Assembly: GCF_003075045.1 (NCBI RefSeq)
Contig: NZ_QCZD01000001.1
Location: 930,001-994,000 of the forward strand
DNA length: 64,000 nt
Origin: Maribacter litoralis
GTDB taxonomy: Bacteria; Bacteroidota; Bacteroidia; Flavobacteriales; Flavobacteriaceae
Reading direction: 5' to 3'
Both the position numbers and the translations under genes were made by a program. Shown here piece by piece: positions 9,609 through 17,988 of this stretch. The notes under the pieces were generated by a model. That model had not been told where the DNA came from, did not search any database, and saw only the letters and a list, made by a program, of their open reading frames with translations. Position 1 is the stretch's first letter. Each line of letters starts with the position of its first letter.

Positions 9609-10882
9609 TTGCCATACTACTTATTGTTTTTGTTATTTGCCTGTTAATGCGTTTTCCTATTGCTTTTTCATTGGGAATTTCATGTATGATTTTTTTAATC
9701 TGCAATGGTACAAACCTCATCATTATGCCCATGAAGATGTATTCTGGTATAGATGTTTTTGTTTTATTGAGTATACCCGGTTTCATTATTGCTGGTAATC
9801 TTATGAACCAAGGCGGGTTGACCTCTAAAATCATAAAGTTCTGTAATCACCTTATTGGTCATGTGCCCGGCGGACTTGCTTTGGCAAACATTGGTTCTTC
9901 TATGTTGTTTGCAGGTATTTCTGGTACGGCAATTTCAGATACTGCCAGTATTGGTTCCGTAATGATACCAGCCATGAAAAAAGAAGGTTATGATGCTGAT
10001 TTCGCTTGTGCGGTTACCGCATCTTCTTCTACGGTAGGACCAATAATTCCACCAAGTGTACCTATGATTATCGCTGCTACGCTAAGCGGACTTTCGGTTG
10101 GTAAATTGTTTTTGGCAGGAGCTTTACCAGGGTTATTATTGGGTGTTGCTATGTTGGTACTCACCTACTACATCGCCAAGAAAAGAAATTATCCCAAATA
10201 CAAACGAAGTTCTTTTAAGCAAATATTTAAAGGGTTTATAGATACGTTTTGGTCGTTGTTAATGACGTTTATCATCCTATTCGGAATCATTGGTGGCGTA
10301 TTTACACCTACTGAAGCATCAATCATTGCAGTACTTTATGCCTTCTTAGTCGGTACTTTTGTGTATAAGCGACTTAACTTTAAAAAGACCATGGCTATTT
10401 TAAGCGATGCCATGAAAACTTCCGCCAGCCTAATGGTCCTTATTGGCTTTGCCAACTTGTTTGGGTATATCCTAGTTTCTGAAAAAGTTCCTCATGAGAT
10501 TTCCAATATGATTTTGGGTTTTTCAGACAACAAATATGTTGTACTACTACTCATTAACCTACTCTTAATTTTAGTGGGTACGTTTATGGAAACCATAGCG
10601 GCACTTTTAATACTATTCCCTATTTTATTAAAGGTGGCTTTAAGTGTAGATATAGATCCTATTCATTTTGCTATAATAGCACTACTCAATTTAATTATTG
10701 GGTTGACCACTCCTCCATTGGGGGTATGTTTATTTGTAGCGTCGGGTATAGGAAAAGTTCCTTTAGAAAAAGTAAGCAAAGCGAATTTGCCTTATTTAGG
10801 AATCAGCTTTTTAGTACTGATTTTAATCACCTTATTTCCACAAATAACACTGTTTTTACCAGACTTATTTATGGGCGATTGA
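9605..10882 (+). CDS. dctM: TRAP transporter large permease (DctM family)
   Basis: This 425-residue, multi-helix (about 12 TM) permease forms the TRAP transport channel. Typical DctM motifs are LSIPGFIIAGNLMNQGG near residue 57, GISGTAISDTASIGSVMIPAM near 103 and SSSTVGPIIPPSVPMII near 140. It starts inside the end of dctQ. The gene ends 18 bases inside the 3' end of the convergent esterase gene. With dctP and dctQ it makes a complete TRAP system next to the demethylation operon. An acidic sugar derivative is a plausible cargo, but this is inference. Confidence 0.92.
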   Translation: MIAILLIVFVICLLMRFPIAFSLGISCMIFLICNGTNLIIMPMKMYSGIDVFVLLSIPGFIIAGNLMNQGGLTSKIIKFCNHLIGHVPGGLALANIGSSMLFAGISGTAISDTASIGSVMIPAMKKEGYDADFACAVTASSSTVGPIIPPSVPMIIAATLSGLSVGKLFLAGALPGLLLGVAMLVLTYYIAKKRNYPKYKRSSFKQIFKGFIDTFWSLLMTFIILFGIIGGVFTPTEASIIAVLYAFLVGTFVYKRLNFKKTMAILSDAMKTSASLMVLIGFANLFGYILVSEKVPHEISNMILGFSDNKYVVLLLINLLLILVGTFMETIAALLILFPILLKVALSVDIDPIHFAIIALLNLIIGLTTPPLGVCLFVASGIGKVPLEKVSKANLPYLGISFLVLILITLFPQITLFLPDLFMGD

Positions 10883-11674
10883 GGCATTAAAAAACAAATA
10901 GGTTTTACGAACATGTTCTTGCCAATACTCCCATTGATGCCCACCACTAAACTCTGTGTATTCATGCGGAATTTGCAATTCGGTCAATTGGGCATGTAAA
11001 TCTCTATTACCAGCGATTAATTGGTCTGCTTTGCCACAATCAAACCGTAACGGTGGCAATGTAGTCTTGTTATCGGCAATCACATCTAGCACATTGGGTT
11101 GACGTGCATTTTCGAGATAATTACTTAAAGGTTCTTCTACAAAAAGTTCCATTTCTTCTAATTTAGTAATGGCACTGTGTGCAGAAATAGCACTAAACTT
11201 ATCAGAATATTTTGCGCCCAAACTTAAGGCTCCGTAACCTCCCATGGATAACCCACCAATGCAAAGTTTACTTTTATCACCCGCTTCCGGAATGTTTTCT
11301 TGGATAGCCAATGGTACATCTTCAACAATCCATTTTGCAAAATCTTTGTTGTGATGAGGAAAATAAGCAGAACCATCTCCCCACAATCCATCCGAAGGCA
11401 TAGCTATAATTGCTGGTTCTATTTCTCCATTTTGCATCATTTCGTGTGCCGATTTATGTGCACCTCCTTTTAAGGCCCATGCCCATGCGCTACCATACAC
11501 CCCATGTAACAAAATATAAATAGGTAAATTCTTAAGTGACTTTTCGCTTTTTGGCACAAATACACAGATATCTCCCCTACCCTTTAAATTCGGCGTTTTT
11601 ACCGTTAGAAATCGGAGTCCGGCAAACTCAAAATTTGCATCGGAAAGTTCTATGGTTCTAAATGATCCTTGCAT
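10865..11674 (-). CDS. Alpha/beta-hydrolase of the esterase D / S-formylglutathione hydrolase type
   Basis: This 269-residue alpha/beta-hydrolase has nucleophile Ser143 in GGLSMGGYGAL, probable Asp217 in CGKADQL and His246 in SGGHQWEYW. The fold type is esterase D (PF00756), which includes S-formylglutathione hydrolases and other esterases. No signal peptide is seen, so it is probably cytoplasmic. It is the last gene of the P450 operon, 3 bases after the alcohol dehydrogenase. Hydrolysis of a formyl thioester made from the formaldehyde released by the P450 is a fair hypothesis. A carbohydrate esterase role is the alternative. Its 3' end overlaps dctM by 18 bases. Confidence 0.78.
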   Translation of the reverse strand: MQGSFRTIELSDANFEFAGLRFLTVKTPNLKGRGDICVFVPKSEKSLKNLPIYILLHGVYGSAWAWALKGGAHKSAHEMMQNGEIEPAIIAMPSDGLWGDGSAYFPHHNKDFAKWIVEDVPLAIQENIPEAGDKSKLCIGGLSMGGYGALSLGAKYSDKFSAISAHSAITKLEEMELFVEEPLSNYLENARQPNVLDVIADNKTTLPPLRFDCGKADQLIAGNRDLHAQLTELQIPHEYTEFSGGHQWEYWQEHVRKTYLFFNASIAHK

Positions 11675-11677
11675 AGC

Positions 11678-12796
11678 TTATTTAAAAACAATCACACCTT
11701 TTGCGTTTTTCCCTTTCAACATATCATCAAAAGCTTTATCAAGTTGGTGCAGTTCATATTCTTTAGTAATCATTTCATCTAACAATAAATCGCCTTTTTT
11801 ATATAAGCCCATTATTTTAGGAAAATCTATTTGTGGTCGGCATTTGCCATAAAGCGGATTCATATAAATCTTATCCCACTCGAACAAACGCATATCAATG
11901 GTAATTTCTTCTTCAATACCACTTACTTGAACTGCCGTACCGGCATTGCGCACCATGGCTAAAGGGGCTGCACCAAGTGCAGGAATAGCAGTACACTCAA
12001 AGGCATAATCTGCCAATTTATTACCAAGTAGTTTTTTTACTTCGGATGCTGCATTTAGCAATCCTTCATCGTCTTTTTGGGCTAGAATAATATCTGTAGC
12101 TCCAAACTTTTTAGCCATTTCCAATTTATTAGGATTGATGTCTATCGCAATAATCCTATTGGCTCCTGAAATTTTACAAGCATTGATCACATTTAAGCCA
12201 ACACCACCACAACCCAAAATTACAGCTGTGCTACCTGCATCTAATTTTGCAGCGTTTACTACGGAGCCGTAACCCGTCATGACCCCGCAACTAACTATTG
12301 CTGCGGCTGAAAAATTTAATGCCGCTGCTTCCACCTTTACCAAGGCAGAGGCTTTCACTAAAACATATTCACTTAAACAACCTAAATTAAATGAGCGCTC
12401 AATAGCCTTGCCTTTCCATTTGGTACTTTCCAGGTTTGCATGCCCAGGAGTATGTCCGTTACCACCGGCCACTACGGGAGAATTATTATCGCAAATATGC
12501 TGATTACCTTCTTGACATTGAAAACAATGCATACATGGAGTTGCCCAATTTAATATGACTTGATCTCCTGCTATAAATTCTAAATTTCCATTGCCTACTT
12601 TTTCTACAATACCTGCTCCTTCATGCCCCATAACAATAGGCTTGCCCCAAGAAAGGGAGTCGTAGTCCGTATGACAGAGTCCGGCTGCTTTCATTTTTAC
12701 CAAAACCTCATCGTTCTTGGGCTCATCAATGGTTATGACATCTATACTAAACTTTCCATCTCCTGTGGCAATAGCTGCTTTTACATTAATGGGCAT
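11678..12796 (-). CDS. Zinc-dependent alcohol dehydrogenase (class III-like), P450 operon
   Basis: This 372-residue medium-chain dehydrogenase has catalytic zinc ligand Cys41, His58-Glu59 in the GHEGAG motif, and structural-zinc cysteines 88, 91, 94 and 102. The nucleotide-binding GCGGVGLNVI motif lies near residue 195. The layout resembles glutathione- or mycothiol-dependent formaldehyde dehydrogenases and aryl-alcohol dehydrogenases. It lies directly after the ferredoxin reductase (11-base overlap) in the P450 operon, so it may handle the formaldehyde or another product of demethylation. I recall that related P450-linked dehydrogenases in marine flavobacteria did not simply act on formaldehyde, so the substrate is open. 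Confidence 0.85.
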   Translation of the reverse strand: MPINVKAAIATGDGKFSIDVITIDEPKNDEVLVKMKAAGLCHTDYDSLSWGKPIVMGHEGAGIVEKVGNGNLEFIAGDQVILNWATPCMHCFQCQEGNQHICDNNSPVVAGGNGHTPGHANLESTKWKGKAIERSFNLGCLSEYVLVKASALVKVEAAALNFSAAAIVSCGVMTGYGSVVNAAKLDAGSTAVILGCGGVGLNVINACKISGANRIIAIDINPNKLEMAKKFGATDIILAQKDDEGLLNAASEVKKLLGNKLADYAFECTAIPALGAAPLAMVRNAGTAVQVSGIEEEITIDMRLFEWDKIYMNPLYGKCRPQIDFPKIMGLYKKGDLLLDEMITKEYELHQLDKAFDDMLKGKNAKGVIVFK

Positions 12797-14054
12797 TTGT
12801 TTCGGTTTTAATTAAATTATTGGGTTTAAAAGGAATTGTATGATCAGCGATTTTAACTGGGTCCACCAAAGTATTATTTTTAATAAACTTCCCTCCTAAC
12901 ACAAAGGCTTTACCATTATTAACGGCATCTACCGCAATCAAGTCATCATTCTTAAAATACCAAATAGAAAAACAATCTTCTTTATCAGCCTCTGTACGAA
13001 CAATCAAATTCGTATATCCTTTAGATAATCCTATCATCTGTAATTTTACATGAAACTGATCTGACCAAAACCAAGGTATGGCACTATACTGCTGTGCTTC
13101 ACCAACCACATTTGCCGCAACTATTTTTGCCTGGTCAACGGCATTTTGCACACTTTCTAACCGCATCCATGCTTCATATTTTGAATGATAAAATTGCGCA
13201 ACATCGCCTATGGCATACACATCTTCCACCGAGGTTTGCAAATGCTTACCAACCTTAATGCCATTATCAATTTCAGCACCTATTTCTTCCGCTAAATGTG
13301 TATTAGGTTTTACGCCGGCACCTACAATTAAAATATCTGCAGTATAAATTTTGCCATTACTACATTGAATTTCTATTGAAGTTTCTATTTCCTCTATTTT
13401 AACAGCAGATGTATCTGTGTAAATTTCAACTCCATTTGCCGTATGTAATTCTTGAAAATAATTGGCTAATTCCAAAGGAGCTACACGTGCCAGAATACGT
13501 TCTTCACGTTCTAGAACAGTAATGTTACCACCCATTTTCTTTAAAGAAGCTGCGGTTTCCAGCCCAATATAACCACCACCAATAATTACAACTTCTTTAG
13601 TGACACTTGTCTTAAAATCTTGTTGTATTTGAAAAGCATCAGCCGCATTACGTAATACCCTTACTTTTTTACAGGCTGATATTCCTTCAATCGGTGGAAT
13701 TATAGCCGTGGCACCTGTAGCCAATACAAGCTTATCGTAGTCTAAAATTTCTCCCGTACTTAAGGTTACCGACTTCCGTTTTTCATCAACCTTAATAACT
13801 CCAACACCTAATTTTAAGGTGATGCTTTCTTCTAGGTATCTCTCTTTAGCAAATAGTGGTTTAAAGCTAAAAATTTCTACATCTTCTATGGATAAATAGT
13901 CTTTGGACAAGGGTGGTCTGTGGTAGGGCAAATACTCATCGGCATCAACCAAATAAATAGCACCCAGCCAACCTTGCTTTCGGAGTTCAAGAGCACAATT
14001 GGCACCAGCATGACTTGCCCCAATAATTACGCAATTTAAATTTGTAGTATCCAC
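12786..14054 (-). CDS. FAD-dependent NAD(P)H:ferredoxin reductase for the P450
   Basis: This 422-residue protein resembles putidaredoxin reductase. The FAD-binding Rossmann motif GASHAGANCA is at about residues 12-21, the NAD(P)-binding motif GGGYIGLETA at about 158-167, and the second FAD motif YAIGDVAQF at about 274. It would pass electrons from NAD(P)H to the adjacent [2Fe-2S] ferredoxin and on to the P450. It is 8 bases downstream of the ferredoxin gene and overlaps the alcohol dehydrogenase by 11 bases. Together these form a complete class I P450 chain. Confidence 0.92.
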   Translation of the reverse strand: MDTTNLNCVIIGASHAGANCALELRKQGWLGAIYLVDADEYLPYHRPPLSKDYLSIEDVEIFSFKPLFAKERYLEESITLKLGVGVIKVDEKRKSVTLSTGEILDYDKLVLATGATAIIPPIEGISACKKVRVLRNAADAFQIQQDFKTSVTKEVVIIGGGYIGLETAASLKKMGGNITVLEREERILARVAPLELANYFQELHTANGVEIYTDTSAVKIEEIETSIEIQCSNGKIYTADILIVGAGVKPNTHLAEEIGAEIDNGIKVGKHLQTSVEDVYAIGDVAQFYHSKYEAWMRLESVQNAVDQAKIVAANVVGEAQQYSAIPWFWSDQFHVKLQMIGLSKGYTNLIVRTEADKEDCFSIWYFKNDDLIAVDAVNNGKAFVLGGKFIKNNTLVDPVKIADHTIPFKPNNLIKTETNAH

Positions 14055-14062
14055 AAGTATAT

Positions 14063-14371
14063 TTAGTTAGCCACATTTACGGTTATACCATCAATGGCTT
14101 CTGAAATCGGAATTTGACAGCATAATCGGCTATACTCGGTTACGTTGTCATCAAATTCGAGCATATCCGACTCTATTTCAGTTGGTGCTTCTAATTTTTG
14201 ATAGAATTCTGGTGCTACATGTACATGACAGGTAGCACAGGAACATACGCCTCCACAATCTCCATCTATACCGTTAACCTTATGCTTTACCGCCAACTCC
14301 ATTAAACTACCAGTACTTGCTTCTAGTTGTATTTCTTCTCCTGCTTTGGTGATATAAGTTATTTTAGCCAT
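14063..14371 (-). CDS. [2Fe-2S] ferredoxin, putidaredoxin/adrenodoxin type
   Basis: This 102-residue protein has the vertebrate-type ferredoxin ligand set: Cys39, Cys45 and Cys48 (C-x5-C-x2-C in GDCGGVCSCATC) and a fourth Cys at 84 or 85 in RLCCQIP, most likely 85. Additional Cys43 is not expected to be a ligand. It should shuttle single electrons between the reductase and the P450. It starts one base after the P450 stop codon, so the two are almost certainly cotranslated. Confidence 0.95.
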   Translation of the reverse strand: MAKITYITKAGEEIQLEASTGSLMELAVKHKVNGIDGDCGGVCSCATCHVHVAPEFYQKLEAPTEIESDMLEFDDNVTEYSRLCCQIPISEAIDGITVNVAN

Positions 14372-14372
14372 C

Positions 14373-15530
14373 TTATTTTGCGTTTAGTTTTATAGTTAGT
14401 TTATCAAAGCCTACTTTACGTTTATGGACTCCCCAATCTTCAATATTTTCTACGGCATTTATAATTTCAATAGTACTTACCTTTTCAGTAAATACTCGTA
14501 AAAACACCTTCATTAATTGCCTTGCATGCGTAGCCCCCAAGCATTTATGGGCACCAAAACCAAATGCTACATGCGGATTCATTTTGCGGTCTAAAATAAT
14601 CTCATTCGGATTTTCAAATACACTTTCATCCCTATTCGCAGATGCCCAACATAATGAAACACGGGTGTCTTCTTTTGCAACGTGCCCGCTAATTTCTTGC
14701 TCTTCTTTTACCACTCTGCCCATATGCGTCAACGGAGAAAAATATCGCACAAATTCTTCTATTGCCGTATTCACTAATGCGGGATTATCATTTAATTTCT
14801 TAATAGCTACTGGATGTTCGGCTAAATAGGATATGGTATTGGTCAAATAATTAATAACCGTATCTCTGCCCCCAGCAAAAGTTAAAATAAGCACCCCTTT
14901 CACCTCCTCTTTAGTCATTTTACGACCTTGATATTCCGAGTTCAACAAAACGGAATACAGACTGTCATTAGGTGCTGCAATGACCTTATCTATTTCCGCA
15001 TCTATATAATCATATAAAATGGAAGCTTTATCCGCATCTAAATCAGATTCTTCACTTCTAAACACATGCGTTCCCCAAGAAATCCAAGTTTCCGCTTCGC
15101 TTAAAGGTATGTTCAACAATAAGGTCAATGCTTTTGATTGTATGGGTAACGACAATTCTGAAATGACTTCTATACTTCCTTTTTGCAGTACACGTTCAAT
15201 CTCTGCCTCAACAATCCGCGTTAGTTTATTTTCATAATCGGGATCTAAAGGGCGTTTGAACCAATTTTCTACCAAGGCACGATATTCTGTATGCTCAGGC
15301 GGATCTACTTCAAACGGAATTTGCCTAGTATCTCTAATATTTACTTCTGATGGAACCACAATTCTGCCCGGCTTTGCAGCGGAACTAAAACCTTTGGTAT
15401 TATGTGCCGTTTTCCTCACATCTTTAAAGCGTAACAACATGGTTACCGGGTCGTTTTGGTCATTAAAAGGACATGTTCCCTTGGCTTCCCTTGTGTCTTT
15501 GAATGCATCGGAAAAATTGCTTGCGCTCAT
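14373..15530 (-). CDS. Cytochrome P450 monooxygenase, probable 6-O-methyl-D-galactose demethylase
   Basis: This 385-residue soluble bacterial P450 has the heme-binding loop FGFGAHKCLG with ligand Cys330 and the I-helix oxygen-activation motif AGGRDT (Thr224). The K-helix ExxR is seen in EEFVRY. Marine flavobacterial P450s coupled to a ferredoxin and reductase inside agar/porphyran loci are known to hydroxylate the O-methyl group of 6-O-methyl-D-galactose, giving D-galactose and formaldehyde. The context here is identical in kind, so this role is inferred with fair confidence. No signal peptide is visible, so it acts in the cytoplasm after sugar import. It is first in a five-gene operon facing an AraC regulator. 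Confidence 0.9.
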   Translation of the reverse strand: MSASNFSDAFKDTREAKGTCPFNDQNDPVTMLLRFKDVRKTAHNTKGFSSAAKPGRIVVPSEVNIRDTRQIPFEVDPPEHTEYRALVENWFKRPLDPDYENKLTRIVEAEIERVLQKGSIEVISELSLPIQSKALTLLLNIPLSEAETWISWGTHVFRSEESDLDADKASILYDYIDAEIDKVIAAPNDSLYSVLLNSEYQGRKMTKEEVKGVLILTFAGGRDTVINYLTNTISYLAEHPVAIKKLNDNPALVNTAIEEFVRYFSPLTHMGRVVKEEQEISGHVAKEDTRVSLCWASANRDESVFENPNEIILDRKMNPHVAFGFGAHKCLGATHARQLMKVFLRVFTEKVSTIEIINAVENIEDWGVHKRKVGFDKLTIKLNAK

Positions 15531-15564
15531 TTAGGTCTATAATTTTAAATATTTACAACTAATA

Positions 15565-15605
15565 AAGACCATCTTTTACTAATTCATTAAAATTACACTG
15601 GTCTT
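15565..15605. promoter_or_regulatory. Inverted repeat upstream of the P450 operon
   Basis: AAGACCA at 15565-15571 is mirrored by TGGTCTT at 15599-15605. The centres are 34 bases apart, about three helical turns, and the repeat lies 35-75 bases upstream of the P450 start codon. It could be an operator. The arms are short, so chance is possible. Confidence 0.35.
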
Positions 15606-15639
15606 ACTACAAAAATCTTAAATAATTAGACTTCACCTA

Positions 15640-15671
15640 TAATCTATATTTGCAATTAATTAATCTATATT
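15640..15671. promoter_or_regulatory. Direct repeat with 21-base period, candidate AraC operator
   Basis: The 11-mer TAATCTATATT occurs at 15640-15650 and again at 15661-15671, exactly 21 bases apart (two helical turns). A one-mismatch copy, TAATATATATT, sits at 15692-15702. Direct half-sites with about 21-base spacing are the classic arrangement for AraC-family regulators. One is encoded 56 bases downstream, and the P450 operon is divergent. The region is AT-rich, which raises the chance of coincidence. Confidence 0.45.
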
Positions 15672-15727
15672 ATCATTATTTTAAAATAAATTAATATATA
15701 TTGACATAATAGCGAACATTAACGCCT

Positions 15728-16579
15728 ATGAAGCCACAGTTAGAAGCCATACCTTTTTCGGAGAATAGCAATATTTTGGCTTACAAATATGTGGACAGCC
15801 ATTTTGATGCTCCTTGGCATGTACACCCACAATGCGAATTAACCTATATCGAAAAGAGTAAAGGCACTAAATTTATTGGAGATTATGTAAGTAGCTATGT
15901 ACCGGGTGAATTGGTACTTTTAAATTCTAACTTACCCCATTGTTGGAAAAATGAGAGTTCTGCTGATGTTGATGCTGAAAGCGTATCCATTGTTATTCAA
16001 TGGAATAAGGAAATATTCACTCCAATTTCAGAATTGGATGCCCTACATCATATGATGCAACAAGCAAGTAGAGGTATTTTATTTAATGAAGTTGCTACAG
16101 CTTCTATTTTATCAAACCTAAAATCATTGCCCAATCTCAAAAGTGCAGAACAGTATTTAGTTTTATTATCCATTTTACTGGAACTCTCCAAGGCTGAATT
16201 CACCACTTTATCGAATGCAAAATTCACCAAAGAACTACCGTGGGAACATAATAATAGAATGGCTATTATTCATGATTTTGTCTCTGCTAATTACCACACA
16301 GCAATAACTTTACAACAGGTTGCTGCTATGGTCAACCTTTCACAGCAGGCATTCTCCCGGTTTTTCAAAAAAATGATGGGTAGATCGTTCTTTGTTTACC
16401 TCAACGAATACCGTATAAATTTAGCTGCTAAAATGTTAATTGATACCGACATGACCGTTGCGGACATCGCCTACAAATGCGGTTTTGAAACCTTGCCGTT
16501 TTTCTTCAAGAAATTTAAACTACAATACGATACTACTCCCAACTTATACAGAAAACAACACGCCGTAAAAAGCCTATAA
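15728..16579 (+). CDS. AraC-family transcriptional regulator with cupin sensor domain
   Basis: This 283-residue regulator has an N-terminal cupin-like sensing domain (about 15-100, with PWHVHPQCELTYIEKS and later NLPHCWKN supplying His residues). A C-terminal double helix-turn-helix (about 180-280) contains LQQVAAMVNLSQQAFSRFFK and VADIAYKCGFETLPFFFKKF. It is divergent from the P450 operon with a 197-base shared upstream region holding repeats. It is therefore the likely regulator of demethylation, sensing a sugar or derivative. It ends 3 bases before the convergent cytochrome gene. Confidence 0.88.
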   Translation: MKPQLEAIPFSENSNILAYKYVDSHFDAPWHVHPQCELTYIEKSKGTKFIGDYVSSYVPGELVLLNSNLPHCWKNESSADVDAESVSIVIQWNKEIFTPISELDALHHMMQQASRGILFNEVATASILSNLKSLPNLKSAEQYLVLLSILLELSKAEFTTLSNAKFTKELPWEHNNRMAIIHDFVSANYHTAITLQQVAAMVNLSQQAFSRFFKKMMGRSFFVYLNEYRINLAAKMLIDTDMTVADIAYKCGFETLPFFFKKFKLQYDTTPNLYRKQHAVKSL

Positions 16580-16582
16580 AAT

Positions 16583-17974
16583 TTACACCCCAGAAATAAT
16601 TTCCAGTTTGGAGTTTTCTAAGAATTGCTCAACCGCATCGGCACTTACTTGTGTTTGCCAGATATATACCTTTTTTAAGTTTGGCATTTCTTTTAGCATT
16701 GGCAACACATTGTTAGTTACATTGGTCTTATAAACGTTCAATGATTCTAAACTATTTAAAGACGCTAAAGGTTGTATGGCAGCATCTGTAATACTTGTAT
16801 TATCCAAAACCAATTTTCTAAGATTTGTAAAACCTGAAATTTGTACCATTATGGCATCAGACAGGTCATTTCCTCCAAAATCTGCCCATAATATTTGGTC
16901 TTTTATTGGAGTTAATGACTGAAAGTGTTCTTCCCATTCACTCATATTCGATGCATTAATCTTATTATCATCTAAGGTAATTTCTACTAGACCAGAACCA
17001 TCTATAAGCTCTCTCACTTTAAAACCTGCTGCCGTAATAGTATTTACAACATCCATATTTAAAGGATTAGCCGTTGGCAATACTTCCGAAGAACCTTGAC
17101 CAACGCCCGCGGCTGCAAAACCTAAAGTCGATGCTGCATATGCCAAAACTTCTTCAGGAACTTCTGTTGTACCTAAAGTCGCTACTTCATTTGCTTGCCC
17201 GTGTTCTATCCAAAATTTGATCAAGGCACTTTCTTGTTCCGTTAATGGTGTTTTACCTTCAGGCGGCATTACATCATCATGATGTTCTGGTAGGGTAATT
17301 CTTCGTATCAACTCTGAACCTTCTACATCACCCGCCATAAAAATGGCACCCCCGTCTCCACCTAAAGCCATGGCTTCAAAAGTATGCATTGCTAAACCGC
17401 CTTTCTTTTTAGATTCATTATGGCAGCTTACGCATTTTGCCTCAAATACCGGTTTTACTAAATAAGGATAAACGGTAGCTTCTTCTAACTTTGCCAATTG
17501 GGGCAAAGGCTCCTCTTTTTCCCTAAATGGTGCGTATTTTACAAGATAATCTTCCCCGTGGGTTAAATTTCCTCCATAATGTCCTGTTACACTTAATAGA
17601 ATCACCATTACGGTCAACAAGGCTAAATTTGGTTTAGCTTTTTGTAAGATGGCAATTTTAAGTACACCCGATTTTAATGCCCAAGCAAAAAACGCAAGAA
17701 GTGTTGTGCCAATACCAAACCAAAAGTGCCCGTTCAGCATATCTTCGTCATAACCGCCACTTTGCGATAACATATAACCCAAAATACAAGCAACCGTACC
17801 AGAAATAGCACCCAATAAAAGTGCCAAAGGTACTGCTGCGTTCAGGTGTTTCATTTTAGTAAAATTATCTGCCAATTCTAAAATTAAGGCAAACATTAAA
17901 AACCCAATAGGTAAATGCACCACCAATGGGTGAAACCTACCTAAGAACAAAACAAAATCCGATACTTCTTGCAT
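16583..17974 (-). CDS. Membrane cytochrome c (DUF2231-like N-terminus) with leucine-rich C-terminus
   Basis: This 463-residue protein has four or five transmembrane helices in residues 1-135, resembling the DUF2231 membrane domain. A planctomycete-type cytochrome c module follows, with heme motif CVSCH near residue 180 and a probable axial Met in DVMPPEGKTPL near 235. Residues about 310-463 contain leucine-rich-repeat-like units (LRKLVLDNTSITDAAIQPLA, then LESLNVYKTNVTN). It could pass electrons to the respiratory chain, but no function is established. It is last in a five-gene minus-strand set, 14 bases after the beta-propeller gene. Confidence 0.78.
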   Translation of the reverse strand: MQEVSDFVLFLGRFHPLVVHLPIGFLMFALILELADNFTKMKHLNAAVPLALLLGAISGTVACILGYMLSQSGGYDEDMLNGHFWFGIGTTLLAFFAWALKSGVLKIAILQKAKPNLALLTVMVILLSVTGHYGGNLTHGEDYLVKYAPFREKEEPLPQLAKLEEATVYPYLVKPVFEAKCVSCHNESKKKGGLAMHTFEAMALGGDGGAIFMAGDVEGSELIRRITLPEHHDDVMPPEGKTPLTEQESALIKFWIEHGQANEVATLGTTEVPEEVLAYAASTLGFAAAGVGQGSSEVLPTANPLNMDVVNTITAAGFKVRELIDGSGLVEITLDDNKINASNMSEWEEHFQSLTPIKDQILWADFGGNDLSDAIMVQISGFTNLRKLVLDNTSITDAAIQPLASLNSLESLNVYKTNVTNNVLPMLKEMPNLKKVYIWQTQVSADAVEQFLENSKLEIISGV

Positions 17975-17988
17975 ACTACTTTTTGATA

